Shown piece after piece: positions 53,871 through 63,921 of a DNA stretch of 64,000 nt. Positions within the stretch are counted from its first letter, which is position 1, and each line of letters starts with the position of its first letter. Both the position numbers and the translations under genes were made by a program. The DNA comes from Candidatus Poribacteria bacterium (GTDB lineage: Bacteria > Poribacteria > WGA-4E > PCPOR2b): the NCBI GenBank assembly GCA_022822785.1, contig JAJEAL010000134.1, positions 170,600 to 234,599 on the forward strand, read 5' to 3'. Under the pieces are notes generated by a model that saw only the letters and a list, made by a program, of their open reading frames with translations, did not search any database and was not told the DNA's origin.

Positions 53871-54351
53871 ACTCACACATTTTGACGAAAAAGGACATGC
53901 CCGCATGGTCGATGTCACACCGAAAGCAGAAACCCTCCGGGTAGCGGTGGCCCGTGGACATGTGTTCACAAACCCGGAGACACTTCAGTTAATCGCTGAA
54001 CGCGGCTTCGCAAAAGGGGATGTCCTCGAAATTGCCCGTCTTGCCGGCATCATGGCGACCAAACGCACTGGAGATCTTATCCCTCTCTGTCATCCGCTCG
54101 CGCTGACCGCTGTCAAAGTTGATCTGTCAATCAATAAGGCGGAACACCGGGTTGAAATTGAGGCGGAGGTGCAGACTGTGGGGCGGACCGGCGTCGAGAT
54201 GGAAGCCCTGACCGCTGTTTCCGTCGCCGGTTTAACGGTCTATGATATGTGCAAGTCAGTGGACAGGGAGATGGAGATTTCTGATATTCGATTGGTAAAG
54301 AAGACTGGTGGAAAAAGTGGAGCATTTATTCGGGAGGAGGAATCATTGTGA
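53860..54351 (+). CDS. moaC: Cyclic pyranopterin monophosphate synthase MoaC
   Basis: Molybdenum cofactor enzyme of 163 residues: [31 protein letters not shown] (active-site HPL), [20 protein letters not shown] and [12 protein letters not shown]. It converts the MoaA product to cyclic pyranopterin monophosphate. It starts inside xylB and its TGA overlaps the GTG of the next gene, so the three are one unit. No other moa genes are seen. Confidence 0.95.
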   Translation: MMNKLTHFDEKGHARMVDVTPKAETLRVAVARGHVFTNPETLQLIAERGFAKGDVLEIARLAGIMATKRTGDLIPLCHPLALTAVKVDLSINKAEHRVEIEAEVQTVGRTGVEMEALTAVSVAGLTVYDMCKSVDREMEISDIRLVKKTGGKSGAFIREEESL

Positions 54352-57308
54352 GAGGGAGAAGGTATACAAGTGAGCAGGTGAGAGCGCGTGACGGTTCAAA
54401 TTCCCGTTTTCAGTTCGACTCACGCTCGGCTTTTAGCGTTTGCTTGATTTTAAGCTGCATTCTGTTCATCACACCGGACACATCTGCTGAAGATTACGCG
54501 CTCATCATTGGCGGCGTTGGCGGTGAGAAATCTTTTTACGATGAATTTTGGAACGCGACCTCACGAATGCACAACCTGCTGACGGAAGAATACGGCTATG
54601 CACGGGCGAACATCACCTTTCTGTTTGAAGATGACGGGGAGATGTCTGGGCAGGTCAATGGGAAATCGACGAAAGCCGGGATTGAGGCTGCTTTCGCCAG
54701 TTTGCAATCGCGATTACAACCGGGAGATCGGTTCCTCCTCTTTATGGTTGGTCATTCAACCAAAACCGCAAGCGGACTAAAATACAATGCCCCCGGACGG
54801 GATATCAGCGATAGAGAGTGTGCTGCGCTTATAGAACAGATTCCTGCTGAAGAGATGGTCTTAATCTTCGGATTTCCTTACAGTGCGCGTATGGTTTCTC
54901 AAGTGAGCAAGGCAGGGCGAACAATTATCACCGCGTGTTCACCACGTGAAGGGTATCTGCGGTCGGGGTTTGGCAATATTTTTATTGACGCCTTTTCCGA
55001 TCGTGCCGCGGATGGGGATGACAATGAAGCGATTTCACTGTTAGAGGCGTTTCTGTACACGCAAAAACGGGTGAAAGCGTGGTATGAGAGCGACGGCTCC
55101 GTTCAATCGGAGCACCCTCACCTTGACGATAACGGAGATGGAATTGCTTCACGCCGAGAATTGCCAAATGCTTCGGACGGCACCGTTGCACAAAGAACCT
55201 ATCTTGGGGAACGCCGTTCAGCACTTGTGGATTCCATATTAGCCGAATCAGACGTAGAGCGTGCCGACGACGAATCAGCAGAAACGCTCGATGAGGTCGG
55301 CGCGCCGACCTCACAACGTACCTCACTTCCCTATAATTTCGTTTCAAAAGCGGATGAAGCGCAGATTGAAGGCTTGCTCACTGACGCCCTAGATGCGGAG
55401 GATTATCCCGATAGCGGCGCGGTTGTACTCTGGGAAACGGAGGTGATGAACATCAACGAAGACAGCAGCTACATCTATTCGACACGGCGGATTGTGAAAA
55501 TTTTTAATGATACCGGACATAAATTTGGTAAGGTTAGTATCCCTTACACACGGGGAAACGATGACATCACAATTCATCATGCTCGAACACTCACCCCTGA
55601 TGGTCGTGTCATTGATCTTGACCAGCGGGCAATCGTTAAAAATATTCCCCCACCGAGCGCGGTTGAAGCGGGGCTGTTTGTGGACGCTCGTCTCATGCAC
55701 TTTTCAATGCCAGAGATGTCCGATGATTGTGTCATTGACTACGCTTACTCGTCCAACAATCGTGGGCATTTGATGCAGGGCGAATTTTGGCATCAGGTCT
55801 ACTTTCAAACGTCGGTGCCTGTGCAGCACTACCGGTTTACGATTCACACGCCCAGAAAGAAAACGGTGCACTACCAGACTAGCAGTCCAGAGTCCATTGG
55901 GGGTGAACCGACAATCACGGAGAACCGGTATACACGGAGCTATACATTTGAAATGCGTGATGTTCCGCCGATCCGCGAGGAGGCGTTTATGCCAGCTGTT
56001 GAAGACCTCGCTTACAGTATCAATATCTCATCACTTGACTCGTGGGATAAACTTATGGAGTGGTACGGAACGCTCATCCGTGAGCAGGATTTTGTGACAC
56101 CAGAAATCGAAGAGAAGACGAAGAATTTGCTAAGAGGCGCATGGAGCCGAAAGGAGAAGATTAAACGGCTCTACGAATATGTGGCGACGAACATTGATTA
56201 TGTCGGCATTGAACTGGGGATATGGGCGATAAAGCCGCATTCGGCACCCGAAATCTTCAAAGAAGGGTATGGGGATTGCAAAGATAAGACAACACTGCTC
56301 AGTACAATGCTGTCAGCGGTAGGCATCCGGTCGTATCCAGTGCTGATTTCTGCGGGTGAATCTAGCAGGATTATCCGTGAGATTCCTTCGCTTTCGTACT
56401 TTAATCACATGATTCTCGCTGTGGAAGGGAATGACGACGGTGAGCTCATCTGGCTAGATGCGACGGCGGAAACTTGTGCGTTTGGGGATCTTCCCGCTAG
56501 CGATCAAGATCGATGGGCTCTCATCGTCAACCCCGATTTTCTTATGAGAGAACGGGATGACGCAGGGCAAGGGTTTACGTCGAAAGCTGCGGAGATGGCT
56601 GCAGATCCCGAAGAAATTGTCGAAATGCAGGAGCAATTATATCGATTTGCGAAAAGTCCGACAATCGACGCAGCAACGAACCTCAAAAATGTTGAGACAC
56701 GGATACAGGTGGAGGATAATCTATCAGTAGAGGTCACTCAGACGCTTACTGTAACCGGCGCGTTCAATACGAAGCTACGAAGCCAATTGCAATATATCAA
56801 TCCTGATGAGCAATCGAAGTTTCTGCATGAATACATGGAGCTCGACGATCGCGCGAAATTAGAGGATGTTTCAATCCCAAACCTTAATACCATGGCGGAT
56901 GAATTGAAGCTTGTCCTCACATGGCGGTGTGAGGATTATCTTTTTGCGATTGGTCAGCAGTACGTTCTTGAGTTACCGATGGTTAAACACCCTTATGCGG
57001 CGTTGCTCAGCGAAGAGAGCAGGACGCATCCAGTCGTCCTTGGCAAAGCCGTTACCTTTGTAGATGAAATTACTGTCAATTTACCGTCTCAGTTTGCCGT
57101 GGATTCTGTGCCGGAAGCCCGTGAGATTCACAACGAGGTTGGATTCATCGAACTCAAATATACGAAATCGAAACGAAAAATGGTGATGAAACAGAGACTC
57201 CGCTTCCATCGGCCAACGGTTCTTGTCGATGAGGTTCTCAATCTCAAGGCACTTGTTCGGCTGGCTTCAAACAAGGGGACAAAGCGGGTGTTGTTAATCG
57301 AACGCTAA
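54348..57308 (+). CDS. Caspase-like/DUF3857/transglutaminase multidomain protein
   Basis: Protein of 986 residues. GTG start after GGGAGGAGGAATCATT, overlapping moaC by 4 bases. A signal-like helix ([12 protein letters not shown]) is followed by a caspase-like domain (about 45-230): [14 protein letters not shown], the His in [12 protein letters not shown], but the usual catalytic Cys region reads [11 protein letters not shown], so it is probably inactive. A DUF3857 domain (about 330-540) precedes a transglutaminase core with Cys in [16 protein letters not shown], His in FNHMILAV and Asp in IWLDATAE, all intact. Likely periplasmic or surface. The fusion is unusual and its role unknown. Confidence 0.85.
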   Translation: MRGRRYTSEQVRARDGSNSRFQFDSRSAFSVCLILSCILFITPDTSAEDYALIIGGVGGEKSFYDEFWNATSRMHNLLTEEYGYARANITFLFEDDGEMSGQVNGKSTKAGIEAAFASLQSRLQPGDRFLLFMVGHSTKTASGLKYNAPGRDISDRECAALIEQIPAEEMVLIFGFPYSARMVSQVSKAGRTIITACSPREGYLRSGFGNIFIDAFSDRAADGDDNEAISLLEAFLYTQKRVKAWYESDGSVQSEHPHLDDNGDGIASRRELPNASDGTVAQRTYLGERRSALVDSILAESDVERADDESAETLDEVGAPTSQRTSLPYNFVSKADEAQIEGLLTDALDAEDYPDSGAVVLWETEVMNINEDSSYIYSTRRIVKIFNDTGHKFGKVSIPYTRGNDDITIHHARTLTPDGRVIDLDQRAIVKNIPPPSAVEAGLFVDARLMHFSMPEMSDDCVIDYAYSSNNRGHLMQGEFWHQVYFQTSVPVQHYRFTIHTPRKKTVHYQTSSPESIGGEPTITENRYTRSYTFEMRDVPPIREEAFMPAVEDLAYSINISSLDSWDKLMEWYGTLIREQDFVTPEIEEKTKNLLRGAWSRKEKIKRLYEYVATNIDYVGIELGIWAIKPHSAPEIFKEGYGDCKDKTTLLSTMLSAVGIRSYPVLISAGESSRIIREIPSLSYFNHMILAVEGNDDGELIWLDATAETCAFGDLPASDQDRWALIVNPDFLMRERDDAGQGFTSKAAEMAADPEEIVEMQEQLYRFAKSPTIDAATNLKNVETRIQVEDNLSVEVTQTLTVTGAFNTKLRSQLQYINPDEQSKFLHEYMELDDRAKLEDVSIPNLNTMADELKLVLTWRCEDYLFAIGQQYVLELPMVKHPYAALLSEESRTHPVVLGKAVTFVDEITVNLPSQFAVDSVPEAREIHNEVGFIELKYTKSKRKMVMKQRLRFHRPTVLVDEVLNLKALVRLASNKGTKRVLLIER

Positions 57309-57380
57309 ACATAGGTTTGCGGGAAAGTCCTTTGGAAAATCCTGATTGTTTAGGGTTGGCAGCTATAAGGGGAGATATTA

Positions 57381-58481
57381 GTGAGGAAGAAAGACCACTA
57401 TCAAATCCTTGGTGTGAGCCGGAATGCAACCTTCGATGAAATAAAGAAAGCGTATCGAAAGATTGCGCTGCGATATCATCCGGACAAAAATCCGGGGGAT
57501 AAAAAAGCGGAAGAACGATTTAGGGAAGCATCCAGGGCTTATCAGGCGTTGAGTGAGCTCGCGCCGCAGCACGTCGAGGGTCAATCGTCAAGGGCAGATA
57601 GAGGAAATCAAGGAGGTAGGGGGGTCAGGCGATCTAGTGATAGCAGTTCCAGAATCAATAATCTCTTTGAGAATCTGTTTAAACCCGGCCCGCAAACGAA
57701 GCGAAAAGCACAAACAAAGCCGACGGTTAGGGCAAAAGGAGGGCGTGGTTCCAGTATAAGAACCGGCCTGACGCTTCTATTTACTGAAGCCATGTTGGGA
57801 ACGGAGAAATCCATCCGTATTCTCCGTAACGAGGAGTGTGATACTTGTGAAGGCACAGGGGCGCAAAATGACTCCCCTCACTCAACATGTCCCAACTGTA
57901 TGGGAAATGGTGAAATCCTTGACCGGTTGCTGCGGAGTGATACAGTGCACAATAAACCGTGTGAACGCTGTCAAGGAACGGGTGTCCTCATTCACCGACC
58001 GTGTCAGGTTTGTCGTGGGACGGGCGTTACCCGTAAGGAGCGCGCTTTACTAGTGCGGATACCGCCAGCGCTTGAGAGTGGGAAATCGTTACGGTTACCC
58101 GGTCAGGGGGATTGCGGTTTCCGTGGGGGACCTCAGGGCGATCTGTTTGTAGATATCGTTGTCAAGCCTCACCCGGTCCTACAACGGGATGGGGCTAACT
58201 TACAATGTCAGGTTCCGGTTGGCTTTGCGACGGCAACCTTGGGCGGAGAGGTTGAAGTTCCGACGCTTACGGATCCCATCGTCTTGGACCTGCCACGAGG
58301 TACACAACCCAATCAGACTTTCCGGTTAACTGGGCAGGGGATTAAAACATCGGAGGATGAGCGGGGCGATCTTCTTGTTACCGTAATTATTGAAATTCCT
58401 ACGACTCTAACGAAGAAACAGGAACAGCTGTTAAAAAAATATGTTGCGTTGGAGGAGAAAGCAGCTTCAGAGGAATCTTGA
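57381..58481 (+). CDS. dnaJ: Chaperone DnaJ
   Basis: Protein of 366 residues from GTG 57381 (AAGGGGAGATATTA before it). J domain with YRKIALRYHPDKNPGDKKAE (HPD present), a Gly/Ser/basic-rich linker instead of a clean G/F region, and a zinc domain with four CxxCxGxG-type repeats (CDTCEGTG, CPNCMGNG, CERCQGTG, CQVCRGTG). Then substrate-binding domains (GDLFVDIVVKPHP). It stimulates DnaK. No dnaK or grpE is nearby, so it may be a second DnaJ. Confidence 0.92.
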   Translation: MRKKDHYQILGVSRNATFDEIKKAYRKIALRYHPDKNPGDKKAEERFREASRAYQALSELAPQHVEGQSSRADRGNQGGRGVRRSSDSSSRINNLFENLFKPGPQTKRKAQTKPTVRAKGGRGSSIRTGLTLLFTEAMLGTEKSIRILRNEECDTCEGTGAQNDSPHSTCPNCMGNGEILDRLLRSDTVHNKPCERCQGTGVLIHRPCQVCRGTGVTRKERALLVRIPPALESGKSLRLPGQGDCGFRGGPQGDLFVDIVVKPHPVLQRDGANLQCQVPVGFATATLGGEVEVPTLTDPIVLDLPRGTQPNQTFRLTGQGIKTSEDERGDLLVTVIIEIPTTLTKKQEQLLKKYVALEEKAASEES

Positions 58482-59113
58482 CAGGCCGCAGCCCTGATAA
58501 GATCCGAGGCTCGCGCTCCGGTTCATTGATGAATGAACGTACTAAGGAACTCATCACCGTGGTGTCTGGCCTTCCCCGGTCTGGCACCTCAATGCTGATG
58601 CAGATGCTGGCGGCCGGCGGTTACCCGTGCCTGACTGACGGCGTGCGAGAGGCGGACGCTGACAACCCGCGTGGCTATTTTGAATACGAGAAAGTCAAGC
58701 GGCTCCGGCGAGACCGGGCGTGGCTGCCCGACGCAGAAGGCAAGGCGGTGAAAATCATCGCTCAACTAATTCCGTTTTTGCCGTTCCAATTCAGCTATCG
58801 AGTTCTCTTGATGGAGCGTGATATCAGCGAAGTGCTTGCCTCTCAGCGGAAAATGCTCCAGCATCAGGGGAAAAGCGGCGGCAATCTGTCGGATGCAGAG
58901 TTGCATCGAATCTTTGAGCGTCAACTCCACGAAGTGAAGCTGATGTTGGCTCGACGCAATATCCCACTGTTTGAGGGGGCGTACTCAGAGGTCATCCAAC
59001 GCCCGGTGGAAGTGGCGGAGAAGATTTGCGAGTTCCTCGGTGAAGATTTGGATGTGCGTGCCATGGCTGCGGCGGTTGATCCTATCCTCTATCGTCAGCG
59101 ACGGGGGCAATAG
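58478..59113 (+). CDS. Sulfotransferase-family protein
   Basis: Protein of 211 residues (195 if ATG 58529 is the start). The PAPS 5'-phosphosulfate loop is VVSGLPRSGTSMLMQMLAAG. YRVLLMERDISEVLASQRKM is the 3'-phosphate-binding helix region. It is short, like small bacterial sulfotransferases. It overlaps the dnaJ stop by 4 bases. The acceptor could be a glycan, but nothing here shows it. Confidence 0.8.
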   Translation: MTGRSPDKIRGSRSGSLMNERTKELITVVSGLPRSGTSMLMQMLAAGGYPCLTDGVREADADNPRGYFEYEKVKRLRRDRAWLPDAEGKAVKIIAQLIPFLPFQFSYRVLLMERDISEVLASQRKMLQHQGKSGGNLSDAELHRIFERQLHEVKLMLARRNIPLFEGAYSEVIQRPVEVAEKICEFLGEDLDVRAMAAAVDPILYRQRRGQ

Positions 59114-59194
59114 ACCGCATTCCGTTTGCATCACATTGAAAGTATAGATCTATCTTCTGTCAAGATCTCTCAGTTGGTGAGGTTAAGCGAGAAA

Positions 59195-60352
59195 ATGCAC
59201 GCTACCAATACGAAACGGCTTACAGCTGAAGAAGCACGGGTATGCGTCACTGGGTGGGATTTTAATCGTCCTGATCCATTTCCCGGACTGGGTGACTTCA
59301 TTGGCTGGGCTGGAGCACTGGAACGAATGCCGAATGGAAATCTGCTGCTCGCTCACTCCGCCGGTTACTGGCACGCCTCATTTGCCTCACCGAGACTGTT
59401 TGAGAAAGAGACCCGTGAACGCTATGCCGCCGAAGGTTGGCCCGTGGATTTTATCGCGCCCACAGGCGGGCGCTCAATGGCCGTGTATTCCACCGATGAT
59501 GGACGTACTTGGAGCAAACCGGTCGGACTGACGAACATTCCCTTAGATGATGGTCCCGTTACGCTGTTTGTTCTCCAAGACAGTACCGTGCTCTGTTTTA
59601 TCAATGTGCAGGCGTCTTGGTATGGATTCTCGGAAGCGCCTCCGGCTTTCCGCAAGGACCTGAATGGACTGAATACGCAGCAGTGCGTGATTAGATCAAC
59701 CGACAGCGGGACGACTTGGGGTGAACCGATTTGGTTGGATAGTCCGGGCTCATTTTACGAAAGGAGTCACGGTCAGGCTGTCCAACTCCCCGATGGGGGT
59801 ATCCTGTGGCCCACCTACTGTTCAGGTCAGGATGAGAATCATCTCTTTGGTGCGATTCGCCGCTCCGATGATGCTGGAAAGACGTGGTGCACCGTCTCGA
59901 CTATCCGCCGCCAGGGGGTGGATGTGGACGAACCTGCCATCGCTCGTTTTGACAGCGGCCGTCTCGTTATGGTGTCACGCCCCGATGGCGGCATCTTTTT
60001 CTCAGATGACGATGGCGTGAGTTGGTGTGAGTCTGGACAAATGGTTCAAAGTGGGACGGTCAAAGCGCCGCGACTGTTCGTACTTGATGATGACACCCTT
60101 GTTTGTGTTGCAACCTACCAAGGTGGGCTATATGTCTTCTTGAGTCGGGACGGAGGTGTGGAGTGGACGCCGGAGCTTCCGCTTGATGCCTCTTGCTACG
60201 GCTACCCCGGTGGGCTTAAGATGGAAGATGAATCACTGCTGATTTCGTATTGTGAAAGTGGTAAAGCCCCGAACCGCGTGTATGTAATTCGGTTCCAGGT
60301 CAACTCCGCGCGGGATGGTATAGAACTCTTAAATATTGGGCAACCCTCATAA
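59195..60352 (+). CDS. Sialidase/BNR-repeat glycosidase-like protein
   Basis: About 385 residues from ATG 59195 (TTG 59126 is an alternative). A beta-propeller with at least five Asp boxes: STDDGRTW, STDSGTTW, SDDAGKTW, SDDDGVSW and SRDGGVEW. The N-terminal GWAGALERMPNGNLLLAHSA fits the first blade. These are exo-alpha-sialidase-like; no signal peptide is evident, so it may act in the cytoplasm or be a lyase-like relative. Substrate unknown. Confidence 0.8.
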   Translation: MHATNTKRLTAEEARVCVTGWDFNRPDPFPGLGDFIGWAGALERMPNGNLLLAHSAGYWHASFASPRLFEKETRERYAAEGWPVDFIAPTGGRSMAVYSTDDGRTWSKPVGLTNIPLDDGPVTLFVLQDSTVLCFINVQASWYGFSEAPPAFRKDLNGLNTQQCVIRSTDSGTTWGEPIWLDSPGSFYERSHGQAVQLPDGGILWPTYCSGQDENHLFGAIRRSDDAGKTWCTVSTIRRQGVDVDEPAIARFDSGRLVMVSRPDGGIFFSDDDGVSWCESGQMVQSGTVKAPRLFVLDDDTLVCVATYQGGLYVFLSRDGGVEWTPELPLDASCYGYPGGLKMEDESLLISYCESGKAPNRVYVIRFQVNSARDGIELLNIGQPS

Positions 60353-60431
60353 CAACTCTTGATGAGGTTGGTAAGATTTATTCATTAAATGAACTAGTTT
60401 ATATCAAAAAAGTGCACGATACCAACCAAGA

Positions 60432-60466
60432 GAAACCGAGTTTTTTCTTGAAAACTCGGTTTCTTT
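60432..60466. terminator. Strong hairpin terminator after the sialidase gene
   Basis: GAAACCGAGTTTT (60432-60444) pairs perfectly with AAAACTCGGTTTC (60451-60463) across 6 bases and is followed by TTT. Because the stem ends in A/T runs, it could end transcription on either strand. Confidence 0.75.
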
Positions 60467-60533
60467 GCACGCTTTCTTAACATGAGCTAATGAACTAATC
60501 CGCCAATGGACCAAAGAGGATCGGAGGTACGAT

Positions 60534-61196
60534 TTGGATCTTGAGCAGAAAACAGCGTTAGTTTCTGACGCCTTGGAAAAACTTTACGGTGCCCCTGAAC
60601 CGGAGACGGACGAAAATGTCCTTGACTGTTTGATGCTTACCGTCTTGTCCCAGAACACAAACGATGTCAACCGGGATAAGGGATTCGCGGCCCTCAAAGA
60701 ACGTTATCCGACGTGGGAAGAGGTGCTCAATGTCGATGTGGAGGATATCGCGGACGCTATCAAGATTGCGGGGTTGAGCGGTCAGAAAAGCCAAACCATC
60801 AAGAACTTTTTGACGTGGCTCAAGGCGGAATACGGTGAGTTAGATCTGGAGTTCATCCGCGAGATGGACACCGAAGACGCAATACCGCTGCTATCCCAAC
60901 ACAAGGGCATTGGGATCAAAACGGTGTCCGTCACGCTCGCGTTCGCCTGTGGTCGTGATGTGTTCCCGGTGGATACGCACGTCCTGCGGATCAGCAAACG
61001 GTTGGGATTTGTGCCGTCAAATTGTACTGCGGAGAAAGCGCACCAATTGATGCCACAGATTATCGCCGAAGGCAAGGCATACCCGTTTCACATGAACCTC
61101 ATTGCCTTTGGACGCCGAATCTGCGATGCACGTAAGCCGAAATGCGATCAGTGTCCCATCACAGCGCATTGTCTCTATTATCGGGGGGAGTTGTGA
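60534..61196 (+). CDS. Endonuclease III-like HhH-GPD DNA glycosylase
   Basis: Protein of 220 residues from TTG 60534 (GATCGGAGGTACGAT before it). The helix-hairpin-helix is HKGIGIKTVSVTLAF with the catalytic Lys in IKT, then the catalytic Asp in VFPVDTHVLRIS. A 4Fe-4S loop closes the protein (CDARKPKCDQCPITAHC, C-x6-C-x2-C-x5-C). It should remove oxidised pyrimidines or a related lesion. It stands alone. Confidence 0.92.
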   Translation: MDLEQKTALVSDALEKLYGAPEPETDENVLDCLMLTVLSQNTNDVNRDKGFAALKERYPTWEEVLNVDVEDIADAIKIAGLSGQKSQTIKNFLTWLKAEYGELDLEFIREMDTEDAIPLLSQHKGIGIKTVSVTLAFACGRDVFPVDTHVLRISKRLGFVPSNCTAEKAHQLMPQIIAEGKAYPFHMNLIAFGRRICDARKPKCDQCPITAHCLYYRGEL

Positions 61197-61239
61197 CTCG
61201 TGAAACGTGAAACATACGGTTCGAGGACAGATTCTTTAA

Positions 61240-61334
61240 GACTTACGCAGTTGTTTCATAAGTCCCTCTGATGAGGGGGATTTAGGGGGTTAAAAATCAA
61301 AAAACTCGCGCTGCGTGCTGAATTTGCGTAAATC
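61240..61334. mobile_element. MITE-like 95-base element
   Basis: GACTTACGCA (61240-61249) and TGCGTAAATC (61325-61334) form 9-of-10 terminal inverted repeats around GT-rich sequence with a CCCTCTGATGAGGGGG hairpin. It is non-coding, between the glycosylase and the flavoprotein gene. A GTGAAACGTGAAAC copy lies just left (61199-61213). Confidence 0.5.
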
Positions 61335-61374
61335 CTGCTCTTCTGAAGATCCCATCTGATTCCGAGGTGATTGA

Positions 61375-62682
61375 TTGTCGAATATAGAACATCATACCGT
61401 AATTATTGTGGGTGGGGGACCTGCCGGGCTTCCGCTCGCTGTGGTGTTGGGAGGTTGGCACCCTTACTTTCGTGGAAGTCGTATGTTCAGTCTGCGCTAT
61501 CCACAGTTAGCTGCGGGACTGCAGCAAGTCACAGGTAACCTGCTCGGTTTAGATTTTAAGACATTGTCACAACATATTGCGCCTGTAGACCTCTTCCGAC
61601 TCCTCCATCACCCCAGACAGCTGTTTGAAGAACTCGCGCAAATCGCGATGGAATTTCGTCAAGAGACGCCGATAGATTACCTGCTCATTACGCAGGAGGA
61701 GGTCGGCGGCTTGTGGAACAATGTTCCGCAAAATCTCTTAACCCTTTCTCCGGGACAGTGGATGGAGTTCCCTTTCTATCCGCTCGCGCTACATACTGAA
61801 GAACAAGGGATTGACTTAAATGTCAACGACCTGATAATCAAGGGCGATCTCCTGCGTTACTATCACAGTATTCCCGATCGATTTGGTCAGACTGACCGCA
61901 TCCATACCGGCGAGAAGGTCGTCCGTATCGAGCCACATGAGCGTGGCTTTCTAGTCACGAGCAAGGATGTAGGAACGAAGACAACCCATCAATACACCGC
62001 CAAGTATCTCGTTTATGCCGTTGGACAGCGGTGCATCCTCCGCCGACTCGATGTGCCGGGAGAAAATCTTCCGTTTGTAGCGAAAAGTTATGATCGGCCG
62101 GAGGATTTCCCCGGTGAACGTGTTATTGTGGTCGGCGGTGGTAGGTCGGCGGATTGGGCGGCAACGGAACTTTATGATGCGGGAAAGCAGGTGTATTATG
62201 TGATGCGCCAACCGTTTGAGAACCACTGGCGGTTAATCAGCGATAGCCGATATGGATTGCCGTATTACGCTCGGATTGCCGACATTATGGAGAGCCGAGA
62301 TCCTCGCTTTCAGACGTTGTATCAAAGCCATGTCCGCGGAATTGAGCAAGGGGTATCTGCCGGTCTAGTAACAGTGGATCATCAGAGGGAGAAACATGTT
62401 ATTGAAGCAGAGCATGTTGTCTTGGAGATTGGTGGTAGCGCAGACTATTCTCTCTTTGAAGGATTTGAACCGTTGGAACAGGTCGAGAAATACGACAATT
62501 ACCGTTTCCAGTTGCATCAGGTGATGACACATCCGCATAACTACGAGGCGGTCGCTGTCCCGAACCTCTATATGGGCGGCTATCTTGCATCGGGGATTGG
62601 GCTGGTGGTCATTGCCATGCACGGAACAACTTACGCGATCGCCGGGGATATTCTGCAAAAAGAGGGACTTATCAGCCTTTGA
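61375..62682 (+). CDS. FAD/NAD(P)-dependent oxidoreductase (flavin monooxygenase-like)
   Basis: Protein of 435 residues from TTG 61375 after GAGGTGATTGA. FAD site VIIVGGGPAGLPLAVVLGG at the N-terminus; a second dinucleotide site ERVIVVGGGRSADWAATELY about 240; ATG-like YLVYAVGQRCILRRLDVPG before it. It resembles class B flavin monooxygenases/OSGIN-type or thioredoxin-reductase-like proteins, without a redox CxxC. Substrate unknown. Confidence 0.8.
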   Translation: MSNIEHHTVIIVGGGPAGLPLAVVLGGWHPYFRGSRMFSLRYPQLAAGLQQVTGNLLGLDFKTLSQHIAPVDLFRLLHHPRQLFEELAQIAMEFRQETPIDYLLITQEEVGGLWNNVPQNLLTLSPGQWMEFPFYPLALHTEEQGIDLNVNDLIIKGDLLRYYHSIPDRFGQTDRIHTGEKVVRIEPHERGFLVTSKDVGTKTTHQYTAKYLVYAVGQRCILRRLDVPGENLPFVAKSYDRPEDFPGERVIVVGGGRSADWAATELYDAGKQVYYVMRQPFENHWRLISDSRYGLPYYARIADIMESRDPRFQTLYQSHVRGIEQGVSAGLVTVDHQREKHVIEAEHVVLEIGGSADYSLFEGFEPLEQVEKYDNYRFQLHQVMTHPHNYEAVAVPNLYMGGYLASGIGLVVIAMHGTTYAIAGDILQKEGLISL

Positions 62683-62798
62683 ATGTAGATTGAAGGTTAT
62701 TAAACAATCTGGCGAGTGAAACATGATGCGTGAAACGTAAATAGTCAAGGGTTCATCAATGAGCTAATGTTAGGTTCCTACACCTAAAGGAGGTTTTG

Positions 62799-63782
62799 AT
62801 GACACGTATTGGCGTTATCGGTACAGGGGGCATGGGCGGTGCCCATTGCAATTCGCTGCCTCAAGTTGAAAATTGTGAATTTGTCGGTGTTGCAGACCTC
62901 CGGTTGGAGGCGGCACAAGCTATCGCAGAGCAGCACCAAATCCGTGCGTTTCAAGATTACCGCGAACTGCTAGAGATTGTGGATGGCGTCGTGGTCGCGA
63001 CGCCGCCGGTGGCACATCGGGAGGTTGTGGTTGCAGCAGCGGAAGCGGGTGTCCACGCCTTTTGCGAAAAACCCCTATCCCTCACGCTCAGTGATGCGGA
63101 CGCGATGATTGATGCTTCGGATAAAGCGGGGACGCACCTGATGGTGGGACAAGTCCTCCGTTTCTATCCTGTACATGTCCTCGGCAAACAGTTAGTTGAT
63201 GACGGTGAAATTGGGGATGTGACCTATATCGAAACGGATTATAGCGGTCCCTATCGGGGTCCGCGAGAACGTCCATCAACGTGGTACGGGACTGTCGGTG
63301 GGCTTCTGGAGAACGGCATCCACAAATCCGATCTCATTAACTGGTATGGCGGAACTGCGCTAACGGTTGCTGCGGAAGTGGGCAGCTTTTCTGGACATGA
63401 TGATTGGGAGGATTACACGATCTCACTCATTCGGTATGATACGAAGGCAGTAGGGATATTGCGATGGGGTGGGTTCTTAGGTGCACGTGGCACAAACGAG
63501 ACCATCATTGACGGGTCGAAAGGCTCGCTGCGGCTTGATATGGGAGCGGACATCGCGTATCTCAAGAAGATGGGCGAATCGGAGTGGGAGACGCTTACCC
63601 CTGACCGCTCAGGGCCGCACGGCGTTATCGGTGAACTGACCCATTTTGTCGATTGTATCCGCGAAGATAAAACACCCTTGATCGATGGCAGAGGCGGCCG
63701 CCATGCTGTTGAGGTTGTCTTAGCGACCTACCGCTCAGCGCAGGAGAAGAGTAAAGTGATCTTGCCGATGCAGGATTCGTAG
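62799..63782 (+). CDS. Gfo/Idh/MocA-family oxidoreductase
   Basis: Protein of 327 residues from ATG 62799 (AAAGGAGGTTTTG before it; a TTG lies one codon upstream). NAD(P) site RIGVIGTGGMGGAHC; the family EKP motif in CEKPLSLTLSDAD with the catalytic Lys; YGTVGGLLENGIHKSDLINW places the usual Gly/His. It probably oxidises a sugar or inositol hydroxyl. Together with the sugar isomerase gene elsewhere in the window it hints at carbohydrate breakdown. Confidence 0.9.
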   Translation: MTRIGVIGTGGMGGAHCNSLPQVENCEFVGVADLRLEAAQAIAEQHQIRAFQDYRELLEIVDGVVVATPPVAHREVVVAAAEAGVHAFCEKPLSLTLSDADAMIDASDKAGTHLMVGQVLRFYPVHVLGKQLVDDGEIGDVTYIETDYSGPYRGPRERPSTWYGTVGGLLENGIHKSDLINWYGGTALTVAAEVGSFSGHDDWEDYTISLIRYDTKAVGILRWGGFLGARGTNETIIDGSKGSLRLDMGADIAYLKKMGESEWETLTPDRSGPHGVIGELTHFVDCIREDKTPLIDGRGGRHAVEVVLATYRSAQEKSKVILPMQDS

Positions 63783-63921
63783 GGAGGACAAGGGACGGGA
63801 GTACATCAATCGCTCCAGAAACCGAGGAAACTCCAGAAAAGCGATAGAAACAGCATCCTATTTATGGTAGATAATATAAATAAGTGAACATTATTTAGAC
63901 ATGTGTTACGATATAAGTATT

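Noticed and set aside
54131..57429. Many short minus-strand frames under moaC and the 986-residue gene
   Set aside because: They are shadows of strong plus-strand genes with good domain matches.
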